From Amoebophrya sp. A120 (taxonomy: Eukaryota; Sar; Dinophyceae; Syndiniales; Amoebophryaceae): a stretch of DNA of 64,000 nucleotides. The position numbers were made by a program, and so were the translations under genes. The notes under the pieces are model-generated. The model did no database searches and was not told the origin of the DNA. It was given only the letters and a program-made list of their open reading frames with translations. The stretch covers positions 317,207 to 381,206 of the forward strand of contig CAJINV010000022.1 of assembly GCA_905178155.1 (NCBI GenBank). The letters run 5' to 3'. Of this stretch, positions 10,482 to 20,439 are shown piece after piece (positions within the stretch are counted from its first letter, which is position 1; the number at the start of each line of letters is the position of its first letter).

Positions 10482-12300
10482 CAAAAATATATTGAGTGGC
10501 GGCACCGGGGGGAGGAATTCGCGGCCGAATTCACCAAGTGGATCCGCAAAAAGATCGCCAAAACCGGCAAGGTCGGGGATGACTTCACGAATTTGCCGAC
10601 GGCGGGGCAGGTGGATCACAAGGCGAAGAGCGGGAAAACGCGCCAGATACTGGGGGGCGGGCCCCAAGCGAATGAGCCCGGAGAGAGCCGGCGGGCGGTT
10701 TTGTTTTCGCAGCAAACTACTGCCGCGCGGCCGGGCTGCTCGGATCGATGTACCGCCGACGGCCTCCGGCTTGGCGGGCGCTTTCACCGCCCTGCCCCGA
10801 AACCGCTGCGAAGGCCGCGGGGCCGCTACCTAGGCATCCGGTAGGCGCCCCGATGGGCCGCGGCCGAGCAAACAGCCCCGCGGCCGGGGGTTCGGCTAGT
10901 CTGTCTGTCCGGCCCGCGCACGCTGCCCCCCGGCCTACAGGGGGCGGCGCCCCATTGCCCCCGCGCCCCGCGGCGCATTGTGTGCTTGCCCCGTGGACGA
11001 AATCCGGGGGGGCCGCCTGGGCGTACGCAGCTGGCGCGCCCCCCCGCCTTTGCGCCTTGCCTGGCTGCCTCGCTCAATTAAAGGCGCGGGCCACCGCCTG
11101 CAGCCGAGTCGCGAGCGTGGCGCGCGGTGCGTGCCGGCCAAGATCGGCGGAAGCGAAGGGCCTGCGGGGCGGTCGGCGGGCGCGCCCCGGCCGGCGGGCC
11201 TTCGCGCTTGCCTTTGGGGCGCTTGTTGTGCGTGGCCGGAGGGCTGGGCTTTGTGGGCGATTGTAGTACTGCGGCCGTCGAGAGTAATGTCGCCGATTTT
11301 ATGGCGATGCATGCCCTCCCGGCTACCTTTAGCGGAGGCGGCGAGCGTCTGCATCGGTTCGCGCGATGTACGACCTAAAGCCGACTAATACCTTCCCGGA
11401 ACCTTTCGCCTCGCTTACCCAGGCCGATGCGAATTACCGGACTACGACGGGAGGGCGCACCCTTGCAGACCGCAGCCCCTCCAACAAGATTGCGGCGCAG
11501 TATCCGCAGCGGGCCGCCCTTCCATGAATCGCCCGCGCAGAGCGGGGCCGGGGCGGCTTCCGCCGCGAACTTGCCCCAGTAGAATGGGAGCAACTGCAAC
11601 AAGGCGCGGCGCAAATGGCGGGGCGGTTGATAACCCTCGGCGCCCGGCCTGCGGACTACCAGCGCCCCGCATTGCGGCGCCCCGTGCCGTGTGTGGCGCT
11701 GCCTGTTGGGCCGCTGTGCCTGCCTGTTTCCCGGCAATGGCCCGGGCCGGGCGGGCCGATAAAGCGCGCACGGTGGCGCAGCCCGCCATCGCGTATCTGC
11801 GTGCGTGGGCGCCCGCCGCTTGGGAGGGTAGGCAGGTTCCTGCCCCCGTAAGCAATCGGCCCACTGCTTAGGCATGCGTGGCCCGTGTCAGGAGTGCCGA
11901 CTCCTTCGGCCAGCCTGGCACGCATCATCGAGCCGCCCGGCCGCCCCTCGCTCCCCGTACCTAGCTGGCGCGCGTCGCTTGGCGGGGTAGTGTCGCCGCA
12001 GGGGCAGGCCATGCATGCGCCGATCGATGCTTGGGTGTCTGTGTGTTGTGGCGATTCATTGGCCTGGCCGCGCGCGGCACCCCACCGGCCCGCCGCGCTT
12101 TCATTTTCATGCGTGTGCCAACCTTTGCACACCTGCCAAGTAAGATGCTTGGCCCCTGCTGGGCAAATAGGCTGCTAGCTGACAACGGCTGCCCGGTTGC
12201 CATTGCCCGTGCAGATGCGTCATTATGTCGACCGCTACCGGAAGATGTTCTGTTTGATGCGAATGCATGTTGTGGCTTCGCTTTCAGGGTTAATTAAAGG
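10482..12300. other. GC-rich island with short protein-like ORFs, origin unknown
   Basis: Base composition jumps to strongly GC-rich at about 10495 and falls back at about 12290, next to TTAATTAAAGG. An open frame at 10482-10844 reads EWRHRGEEFAAEFTKWIRKK near its start. Another frame at 11367-11527 encodes a 53-residue stretch with NTFPEPFASLTQADANYR, after which the plausible frame changes. This suggests a decayed GC-rich coding element or foreign insertion. It has no recognisable rRNA core, transposase motif or introner arm. Confidence 0.4.
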
Positions 12301-12564
12301 GTTTGCTTAGGGCTCCTAGCTTGATTCTCAGTACTTATTTTCTCTCCACCTTCGCGCCCGAATGGCAAGACCGGGAAAGCATTCACCTCCTAACTTCCGA
12401 AACAAATGGAGATGACGAAGCTGGAGTCCTGAAACAGGTCGAGGCTCAAGTACTTTGAGCTTTTTGTAAATGTGGTCCGCCGACTCTCGTTTCTCTGTCC
12501 TTTAGGAAACTATAACCTTTTTGAAGTACTGAATATTTACGCAAGAAGCACTTCGCGCACAAAG

Positions 12565-14809
12565 ATGAGGCTGCGACAAGCACAAAAGACGGAAGGTCGT
12601 CTTTACTCCCAAGCTCCATTACCCCCGTTTATTCCTGGGTCTCGGAAGATATTTTGCTCTTCTGCAGCGCCCGTCTTTTTTGTTCTCGCGCTTTCAGCTG
12701 CCCTTTTCGATGGCATTCATGATTTCGAAAGCGGGAGCAGGTTCGAGACCGGAAAAAATCGCACCAATGGGATCGCAAAGAACACGCCAAAAATTATCTT
12801 CACACACGGCATTCAACTGCAACTGCGAAAAAAAAGAACAGGTCGGCGCGGAGGATTATTGCCGCAAGGGTTAGCAAGTTCTTCTCGTGATACTAGAAGT
12901 AAAACGGGAGCGACTATAGGTACGTCCTCTCCTGGCGGAGTTGGTGCATCCTCCTCCTCGTCCTCTTCCTCTTCATCCTCCGGCCTGAATGTCTACCCGT
13001 ACAAGTACAGCTCCGGCCCGGGACCCCCGCCAACTGCGAGGACAAATACGTCTTTATCCCAGAGCGACTTTGTTCAACAGTCGTACCAGTACGGTGGTTC
13101 AAGTAGCAGTAGCAGTTATAGCCCGGCATCAAACCACCTCCAGTCTCAAACGACGCTTAGTGGAGTGGAAACCGAAACCACGCCGAGTAGCAGTTCAACG
13201 TCGAAGGGCAGTTGTGGCACTTCTAGTTCTAGCGCCCAGAAGGATAAGGCTAATATGGATTTTTACCAGGACCACCCTCTATCTTCTAACCCTGGAGGTT
13301 CTCTTCATCTGGATGACCATCGTCGTCAATGTCAACAAGGAGCAAAGAGTCCTCGAAAAAGTCCAGCGGCGGGCCGGATGCCGCTGAGCAACCCGGTTTT
13401 CGTGAATCCGCCCCCGGGCGGTGAAAAGGTTGATCTGAATCTGTCTCGCCGCACTTCATCTTCGCGGGCAGAAGAGGTAGAACGGGCTCCATCGTCAGTA
13501 GTTGACGTTCACCGACCGAGTCCTCGACCCGGCAGTTTATTTCGGCAGTCGCTTTCACAACATTCGAGTCAAGCGGAAAGTTTTTCTCCACAGACGCAGG
13601 CGGGAAAACTGCCCAACAAGCCTGCGACTGCTAGTAGAACAATAAAGCATCCTTTCGTCGTGTTCTCGAAAGGCCTTCGCTTCATCGCAGTCCAACACAT
13701 TCTGCAGGACAACCCGCGGGCCAGTTGTGAGTTGAAAACTGTTGATGGGTTTGAGGGGAAAATGACACCTTTACTGTACTTGCTGATGATGTATCGGAGA
13801 TACAAGAACGACCTGCTCAGTGAATCTTTTCTGGAGGAAAGCGAAAGCAATGCGGGGAACAGGAAAAATCGTTTTGCAACTACATCATCAGCTTCGGAAC
13901 CAGCAGTCCCGCGGTCGTGGTGCTCTCCTTCGGCGAATGGTGTTGCAGCGGGAGATGACCGCAACATGGGTGAGGATGGCCACGGGGCGGCCAATAGCAG
14001 AGCTCGAGCAGCGGGGAATGCTAATGTTGTCCCCGAAGTTAAAAAAAGGCTTCCTCAGTTGCTTTCAAGGGTTGCGCGTCAGCAGCTGTCGCGCATCAGC
14101 TGCGTTTTCTCCTGCAACCTGGCATGACCAAGAACCACCTGTCGAAGTGGATGCCACTGGTCGTTCTCGTTGTACCCGTCCGCAGCTAGAACAGGTTAAA
14201 GGGAAGTGCTATTTTCCGAGCCATAACGTGGCTCGGCGTGCTCGTGGTCGTTGTGAAGATGAAGATCCCCAGCAAGATGAACTACATCGCGACCACCCGA
14301 TAATTTTTGGCACTAGCGCGCCATCTGGTGCTGGTCGTGGGCTTTCCGCCGGTGGACTGTCTTCTTCACAGCCTCTTTTCACGCCCATCAGCGACGAGTT
14401 TACCACTGAAGACGAAGTTCTCGCGATTGCTTCTCTCCTCCTGCAGTACTGCAGCTCGCGGCGCATGCGGATCAGTTCCATTTTCAGTGCGGCGCCCACT
14501 CCGTATTCTGATTCATCATCCGCCCGGGAGCGGGGTGCGAATGTTGGTGAGTTGCTCAGAGTTGTAGGTCCTTCGTCGTCGCCGTCGTCGTCCAGTGCTA
14601 AGGTCGCAGAGAAGTCGTGTTCTCCACGACCGTCTTCCAGCATCAGTCAGGCCGACATGGAGATGGCTTGGCTGAAGACGCTGGTCAATTTGTTGAACAA
14701 AAGTGACCGGTTTGTGTATCCAAACCCACGCGCTTCTGGTGTTTTGCATGACAAATTTGGATGGCGACCGATCGGGAGCGTTCTGATCGGGAATCTGGAT
14801 AGAGGGTAG
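12565..14809 (+). CDS. Ser-rich hypothetical protein, N-terminal hydrophobic segment, 3' structure uncertain
   Basis: The frame runs from the ATG at 12565 (an in-frame GTG lies at 12472) to a stop at 14127. A second long frame carries on to 14809 and looks coding from about 14100 (PTPYSDSSSARERGANVG, then DMEMAWLKTLVNLLNKSDRF). One intron or frameshift between about 13850 and 14120 is therefore expected, but I cannot place it. The N-terminus has a signal-anchor-like segment (APVFFVLALSAALF); Ser runs and Gly/Pro follow. Coding probably ends or splices at 14716, where a family F introner fragment begins. It may once have been continuous with the ORF at 15883. Family unknown. Confidence 0.5.
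14683..14716 (+). repeat. 34-nt direct repeat, copy 1 (with introner fragment attached)
   Basis: Encodes VNLLNKSDRFV at the end of the upstream ORF. The same sequence recurs at 14983-15016 and, in part, at 15800-15827. Only this copy is followed by introner sequence; the other two continue GTG-GAAGA. Confidence 0.8.
14717..14766 (+). mobile_element. Partial introner, family F
   Basis: Starts TATCCAAACCCACGCGC and contains TTTTGCATGACAAATTTGGATGG, resembling the intact family F copy at 18657-18771. The right arm is replaced by unrelated repeats, so it is probably broken by rearrangement. Confidence 0.5.
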
Positions 14810-15194
14810 AACTAGAGTCGGCCCTCATAGATTTTAGGCTATCGGGATCCCTTCTGATGGCCCTCATAGATTAGCTATCGGGATCCCTTCTTAGGCTATC
14901 CGTGTCGGGCCTCCATGTCCGTGTCGGGAATTACTGCAATCAGGAACAAATTGTGCTGAAAAATCAGGAAGGTGAATCAGGTGGTCAATTTGTTGAACAA
15001 AAGTGACCGGTTTGTGGAAGACTATGTGACTCCCGAGGCAAACTCCCGACTATTCCCGCCTCGCCGAGCCCCTCGGAGTTAGATTTGGACAGCAATTTGA
15101 GCAGCGCGCCGAACAGTCGCGAGCAGTCCATGATGTCGGTGTTGAGTGGAGGAGGTGGCTATTACACCTGCATTACCCACTGTCGTGTGGTTTG
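14767..15194. repeat. Mosaic of duplicated fragments
   Basis: Contains two near-identical segments of about 35 bp around 14821-14893 (GCCCTCATAGATT and GGGATCCCTTCT). A block at about 14910-14980 is similar to 22205-22285. 15031-15174 copies 17971-18117 of the downstream gene. The 34-nt repeat copy 2 lies at 14983-15016. Confidence 0.65.
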
Positions 15195-15799
15195 CACCAG
15201 TGTGCAGCCCGGGCTCTTGCATCGCCGTGTTGAACAACACCGACGTATGTGTAGACCTCGCAGGTTTTCCAGCGGCAACGGCTTGTCCACCAGTAGCTTC
15301 ATGATTGATCAAGAGGAAGACCGCTTTCATTTTGCACTCAGAAAACTCTAGCCCTGCTATCGTAGATGTTGTAAGTGGGACGTGGATCTCCTGATGAATG
15401 TCTTCACGAAGACCTGCTGCTTCGCGTTGATGCACGGGGTACGTCATGATCATGCTACATATACTGTATGCGCTGTCGTGGATCGAGATCAGCAGCTAGA
15501 TCATGCTCCTCCCTCGAGGTGGGCACTCAGCACTTCTCACGGATGATTGATGGTGTGCGTCTTCTTGCTCTCACAGCAGCAACATAACAACGTACTCGTA
15601 GTCAAGAACAAACCTACTTGCTTTTTCGAAAAGCACCGCTACTTCGGCTCTCGTTGTTTCGAAGTAAGACCTCAAGATCTTCATACTCACATCAAGAATA
15701 CAAAGAATAACAATATCACGTAAGTAAAATACTAAGTAACATAACAAGTAGAAGCATCATCTCGTCCTACGGCTAGTATATTACCTTAGCACTTCTCAT
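15195..15799 (+). repeat. 5'-flank repeat, copy 1 of 3
   Basis: About 600 bp similar to 23118-23713 and in part to 26150-26620, which lie just upstream of two paralogous genes. It contains the hairpin GCTTTTTCGAAAAGC, a conserved TTTCGAAGTAAGAC and the shared end CCTTAGCACTTCTCAT. Here it is not followed by the secreted-protein gene. Confidence 0.75.
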
Positions 15800-15882
15800 T
15801 TTGTTGAACAAAAGTGACCGGTTTGTGGAAGAAATTGTGAACAAAGTGAAATGTGAACTTCGAAGTTGAGGCCGCTAATGAC

Positions 15883-18800
15883 ATGGACGAAGACGATGGC
15901 GCGGCGCACCAGGAAGAAGAGGATTGTCGTGAAAAGCAGCAGCGAAGCAGGCAAAACAATGGTGGGGAAGTGGAAATCACACCACGCAGCCCTCTTCAAC
16001 ACAGCTCTGCTATCTCCTACGCCTGGTCGAGTCCGAAGCTCGCCGCGTTGTTGCTGGCGTATGGAGCGGATTTTATCAGGGTCGTTCAACTTCAAGCACC
16101 CTGCTCCGACGATTTTGCTGCAGTTTCGAAAGACTGCAGCACAGCTGTATCGGGGGAGCAGGAGCAGGACAAGACTTGCGATCATGCGGATCTACTTGGA
16201 AGAGCAGAGCAGCCTCATTCCGTCACGACAACTGCTGAGCAACCACGTTCCAGCGTGGACGCCCTTCAAATTTTGCGATTCGTGCAGCACCACAGGACGA
16301 CTGCAATCGAGTTACTGAATGAGCTGCAGAAGATCTTCACTCCGATTGCCGCATCAGATGGAGCCGAAGATGGAATTAAGAGCCAGCTGGAAAACTACAA
16401 AACCGAAAAGCAGCAAATTTTAGAAACCAAAAAGCCAGAAAACATTGTCACCCAAGCGATCCTCCTCGGCACGAAAATATTAGCCGTCAACGAGAGTCAG
16501 GACAAGGAATTCCGGAAATCCAGACCATACGAGGGCCGCTTAGTCCCCGACACCCTCTCCTCGGAAATGGCCCGGGTGCGGAGAATGGAAGCAGCGTCCG
16601 ATAGAGCGGCGAGGAAGCGGGAGAAGAGTTTGTTTGACGATAGTAGCAGCAGTGAAGAACAAAGTGAGGACTCGGAGCTTGACGAGTTTTCAAACTTCTG
16701 CAGTGCAATGCCTGCAGTCGTGTCTACTGGAAGAACACTGAGGGACATCAAGGCTAATCGACGGGCTGCCGCTGCGCGGTTCAATCGTGGAAAGTACTGG
16801 TCTCCGGTAGAGGCTGAAGCTGAACCCGATGCGCTGCATCATCAAACCGGCAGTGTTGAAGGAGGACCTTCTGTTGTAAATAACTTGATGGCGTCGTGCA
16901 CCACAGGAACTACCGCCGTTGCGCACTACAACTACATCACGTGGGGAGAAGATGAAGACGAAGAAAAATTGAGCAGGAATTACACAAGATATAATCGCTC
17001 GACCGAGGTCGGTGGCCAAGACCGGCTCTTGGAGGCACCCGCCGCTGCTACACAAGTAGATGCTGATCCACTGCAGGCACCCCCACCACCGGCATCGTAT
17101 CTGAGCAAGATTGGCAAGCGAGGCCGTGCTGCCCAGCACCAGCAGCCACATAGTACCCCTCGCGCACGACCAGTCAGGCTGAACATCATCTCCCCCTCCA
17201 CGTGTGGGATGTGTGGCTGTCAGGTGGGCGGATGCGGAGGTGCCAAGCCGGGAGATGACAGCGATCCAACAAGCGGCGCCAATAAAGTTCTTGCCAAAGA
17301 CGAGCAGCAAGCCTGTTCCACGGGGAAGAACGAAAACAATAAACACTACTTCATCAATGCGAATTACTTGAACTTTGTGAAGAAAATGCGGGAAATGCAC
17401 GGGGCAAATTGGAAGCCGGTTTTGACAGAACAAGAGGCGCTGCAGCAAGGCTTGCTACACGCGATTCCCGCAGCTGCCGCAGCGAGAATCACCACCTATT
17501 TCGATCAGGAAGTTGTTGCACACTCACAGCAGGGTGGATTTTCGAACGGGCGGACGTCTGACAGTACCTGTGGTTCCTACCTTGCGTCGGCGTCGAAAAC
17601 ATCAATCCCGTCTCCGAGCCCGAAAACCATGCAGGTTTTGATTATCCCGCCGCCACCGGAGCAGGTGTTCCAAAGTAGAGAAAATTCTGGCGAGGAGGCG
17701 GAGTGGTCGTCGCCTGGTGTGGAGGTTCAGAAGGACTTTTCACATTTCGGCGACGCATCTTCACATTCAGTCTCTAGTTCAAGACTACACAAAGACGGTG
17801 AGCTCGAGCAGCAGAAAGCAGAACCATGGTCCTGCAGGCCCACTTCGGGCGACCTGGATTTGTTCGAGGCTGCTCCAACAGCAGCAGATAACTGCGCGCT
17901 GCGGTCTTCTTCACATTTGCAAGTTGATACGACCAGCAGCTACCCCTATGATCTCTACTCCCCGCTCCTCTCCCGAGGCAAACTGCCGACGATTCCCGCC
18001 TCGCCCAGCCCCTCGGAGTTAGATTTGGACAGCAATTCGAGCAGCGCGCCGAACAGTCGTGAGCAGTCCATGATGTCGGTGTTGAGTGGGCGGGGAGGCG
18101 GCTATTACACCTGCATTGATAGTGCCAGAGGTGGTGGTGGCACAACCGAGGCTAGTGGTGTTGCCGGTGCGGCTGAATTATCGCCTTCTGCGTTGGAAAT
18201 CGATTTGTTTGAGGAGCCACTCTTCACGCCTCTCGAGGAGGATGCCAGTGCTCGTGCTGCGCAGCAGGGTTGTGTGGAGGAACAAGATGAACTACTAGGG
18301 TCCTCGACGGTAGATCAACATCAAGTCGAAAGCCGGTCGAACTCGCACGAGAGCACGGTGCCGAGCCTTCCTGACCTTCTCACCAGAACTTCTACCAGTC
18401 GACAACCTTGCACTCGAGAGGGATCTTCGCCGGAGCAGCAAGAAACTTCCGCTCCAGCAGCCACACAGCCAACGACGAGTGGTCTTCTGCTAGAAGACAA
18501 TGACGATTTCTGGACATCAACGACGGCATCCAGCTCCTCGAACACCGCGGCCTCATCTTCCCTCACCGAGCAGCAGAAGCAGGACCTGTTCGCGAAGCTG
18601 ACCGGCGCGAACCAGAAAGTCCTCAGCGGTGTGATCAGTACGAACTTGTTCGAAGATATCCAGGAAAAAACACACATACCCATCCACTTTTTGCATGACA
18701 AACGCCGCAACTCATGCATGTTTTGCATGACAAATTGGATGGGGATGGGTGCGGGTGTTTTTTCCTGGATAGAAGATGACAGCGAGGACGACCAGGAGCA

Positions 18801-19569
18801 TGTCTCCGTGTCGAAACAAGCCTCTGCGGCAAGCGTGTACGGGAGCGGAGCTGCACCAGACGAACGGCAGAAAATAAACCAGGGTGGTTCCAGTGCCGAG
18901 ATGACTTTGAAGGAACTTATCGAGCGAGAGTACAGCACCGGTCGCACAACTAGTGGTAAAACATCGACCAAGAAACTCCTCGATCCCGCACAGCTCTGTC
19001 CGTCCAACGGCAGCGCAAAAACCGACACAACGTACACCAGCACTGCGATTGGATATCAGACATCGGATTGCAGTGCGTCAGCTATTTCTACTCATTCTGT
19101 TTCTGCATCACAAGACCCAAGTGGCCGTCGCGAAAAATTTTTGTCCGGTGCTAGTCTGTTCACCGACCATTCTGGCGATGACGACCGCCAGTTGATGTTG
19201 GGTACTTCGTTCTGCTCCGAAGGGGGCGCGTCAGCGTCGGGAAGTGGTGGAAATTTGTTTTCCTCGGAAGGGAGTCTCGTTGCCGCTGGTGGAACAACAG
19301 CTGTAGTAACTTCTCCCATGCAGAACAGCAACACAATCTCTGCAAACCAACAGGAGATGCAACAGGAGCAGCAGCAGCTTTGTGATAGCACCTCTAGTTG
19401 CGGACTACTTGATATCCAATCTTCCTCCTGGGCGAGAACCATCACGCCTGCTAGTACGGCTGCAAAGAGTTGTAGTTCCGCGGAGGAGCTACCGGAATTT
19501 TCAGGCGGAACGAGTACTGACGAGGTTGTGAAACAGCAGGAGAAAGAACCAAAGGAGGTTGGGGACTAA
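15883..19569 (+). CDS. Large acidic Ser/Gln-rich hypothetical protein (1228 aa)
   Basis: The ATG at 15883 (MDEDDGAAHQEEED) is the first in the frame after a TGA at 15847. A GTG at 15853 would also be in frame. The protein is mostly low complexity, with acidic patches, a CGMCGCQVGGCGG cysteine cluster and a more ordered segment (NANYLNFVKKMREMHGANWK) near residues 480-520. No known domain. It contains one stop-free family F introner (18657-18771) that may be spliced or translated. The stop TAA at 19567-19569 is directly followed by a 289-codon ORF in the same frame. Confidence 0.65.
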   Translation: MDEDDGAAHQEEEDCREKQQRSRQNNGGEVEITPRSPLQHSSAISYAWSSPKLAALLLAYGADFIRVVQLQAPCSDDFAAVSKDCSTAVSGEQEQDKTCDHADLLGRAEQPHSVTTTAEQPRSSVDALQILRFVQHHRTTAIELLNELQKIFTPIAASDGAEDGIKSQLENYKTEKQQILETKKPENIVTQAILLGTKILAVNESQDKEFRKSRPYEGRLVPDTLSSEMARVRRMEAASDRAARKREKSLFDDSSSSEEQSEDSELDEFSNFCSAMPAVVSTGRTLRDIKANRRAAAARFNRGKYWSPVEAEAEPDALHHQTGSVEGGPSVVNNLMASCTTGTTAVAHYNYITWGEDEDEEKLSRNYTRYNRSTEVGGQDRLLEAPAAATQVDADPLQAPPPPASYLSKIGKRGRAAQHQQPHSTPRARPVRLNIISPSTCGMCGCQVGGCGGAKPGDDSDPTSGANKVLAKDEQQACSTGKNENNKHYFINANYLNFVKKMREMHGANWKPVLTEQEALQQGLLHAIPAAAAARITTYFDQEVVAHSQQGGFSNGRTSDSTCGSYLASASKTSIPSPSPKTMQVLIIPPPPEQVFQSRENSGEEAEWSSPGVEVQKDFSHFGDASSHSVSSSRLHKDGELEQQKAEPWSCRPTSGDLDLFEAAPTAADNCALRSSSHLQVDTTSSYPYDLYSPLLSRGKLPTIPASPSPSELDLDSNSSSAPNSREQSMMSVLSGRGGGYYTCIDSARGGGGTTEASGVAGAAELSPSALEIDLFEEPLFTPLEEDASARAAQQGCVEEQDELLGSSTVDQHQVESRSNSHESTVPSLPDLLTRTSTSRQPCTREGSSPEQQETSAPAATQPTTSGLLLEDNDDFWTSTTASSSSNTAASSSLTEQQKQDLFAKLTGANQKVLSGVISTNLFEDIQEKTHIPIHFLHDKRRNSCMFCMTNWMGMGAGVFSWIEDDSEDDQEHVSVSKQASAASVYGSGAAPDERQKINQGGSSAEMTLKELIEREYSTGRTTSGKTSTKKLLDPAQLCPSNGSAKTDTTYTSTAIGYQTSDCSASAISTHSVSASQDPSGRREKFLSGASLFTDHSGDDDRQLMLGTSFCSEGGASASGSGGNLFSSEGSLVAAGGTTAVVTSPMQNSNTISANQQEMQQEQQQLCDSTSSCGLLDIQSSSWARTITPASTAAKSCSSAEELPEFSGGTSTDEVVKQQEKEPKEVGD
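18657..18771 (+). mobile_element. Introner, family F, in-frame and without stops
   Basis: 115 bp; left arm TATCCAGGAAAAAACAC, right arm GTGTTTTTTCCTGGATA, a perfect 17-bp inverted repeat. Exact repeat GAAGA at 18652-18656 and 18772-18776. Removal takes out 120 nt (40 codons), joining LFED to DSEDDQEH. Confidence 0.92.
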
Positions 19570-20439
19570 ATGGAAATCGATCATGTTGGGCAGATCATGC
19601 CAGACCCGGAACAACGCCAGCGCCCCCACCATGGGGGCACTCGAATGCTGCCGGGGAAGCTTGGCGCACCGGAATTATCCGAGAGGAAATTCGCAGGATT
19701 GGCCAGTCTGCTACTAAAAGACTTTCCTTTATTCCCGGCGGCCCGAGGCGGTCGCAGTAGAAGCAAGGCGGTTGTTTGCCCTGCGGGTGGGAATTCGGCA
19801 GAGAGACTGCTCCTGCAGCGACGCAGTGGTGGTGTTTCGCTTCATCGTCGAGAACTACTACAACGAGATGAGCGCGCTTTGCAGCTGCAAGAAACTGCTG
19901 CATCTTCATCATCTGACTCCAACTACCTCACGAAACAACTACCCAGGAAACGTACGTCGGTCCCAAGCTGTTTCGCATTTCTACACGGGAAAATTCGGAA
20001 GAAGAACGACACAAGCTGCAATTCTAAGCAAGGCGAAGGTCCTTCTTGTCCGCTTCCTCTCTTCTTGTCCTGCGAGAAACGTGGGATGAAACAGCCGGTC
20101 AGTTGTGACCACGAAAATCAGAAATCTTCTCTTCTCGGCCTCTGTGCTGCAGACGGTGAGGACGCAAGAACTGCTGATGGTGGCACCAAAGCTGACGAGT
20201 TGTGCGAGCAGATGTTGATGAAATGCAAGGGTGTTCTTGTACAACATCAAGCGCACCATGGGGTGACGCAAGCGCAGTGCCGCTCGCTGCAGTCTGTCAT
20301 GCGAGATCTGCTCCACCACGACGATCAAGACCAACTTCAACAAGACCTGCAGATTGCCATGGATCTCATGACAGCGGTGCGCGACGTGCGAACCTGGTCT
20401 GCGGAAAGGCGGCGGGGTGGAGGTGCTGGGAGTGCATGA
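19570..20439 (+). CDS. ORF directly in frame after the preceding stop (289 aa)
   Basis: The ATG at 19570 abuts the TAA that ends the 1228-aa ORF and shares its frame. The product is basic/Gln-rich with a C-terminal helical part (LQSVMRDLLHHDDQDQLQQD). It is either the 3' end of the same gene separated by an in-frame stop or an unseen intron, or an independent ORF. No domain recognised. Confidence 0.4.
   Translation: MEIDHVGQIMPDPEQRQRPHHGGTRMLPGKLGAPELSERKFAGLASLLLKDFPLFPAARGGRSRSKAVVCPAGGNSAERLLLQRRSGGVSLHRRELLQRDERALQLQETAASSSSDSNYLTKQLPRKRTSVPSCFAFLHGKIRKKNDTSCNSKQGEGPSCPLPLFLSCEKRGMKQPVSCDHENQKSSLLGLCAADGEDARTADGGTKADELCEQMLMKCKGVLVQHQAHHGVTQAQCRSLQSVMRDLLHHDDQDQLQQDLQIAMDLMTAVRDVRTWSAERRRGGGAGSA

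Noticed and set aside
10482-12300. Ribosomal RNA or rDNA spacer as an explanation of the GC island
   Set aside because: None of the universally conserved rRNA core motifs I could recognise is present.
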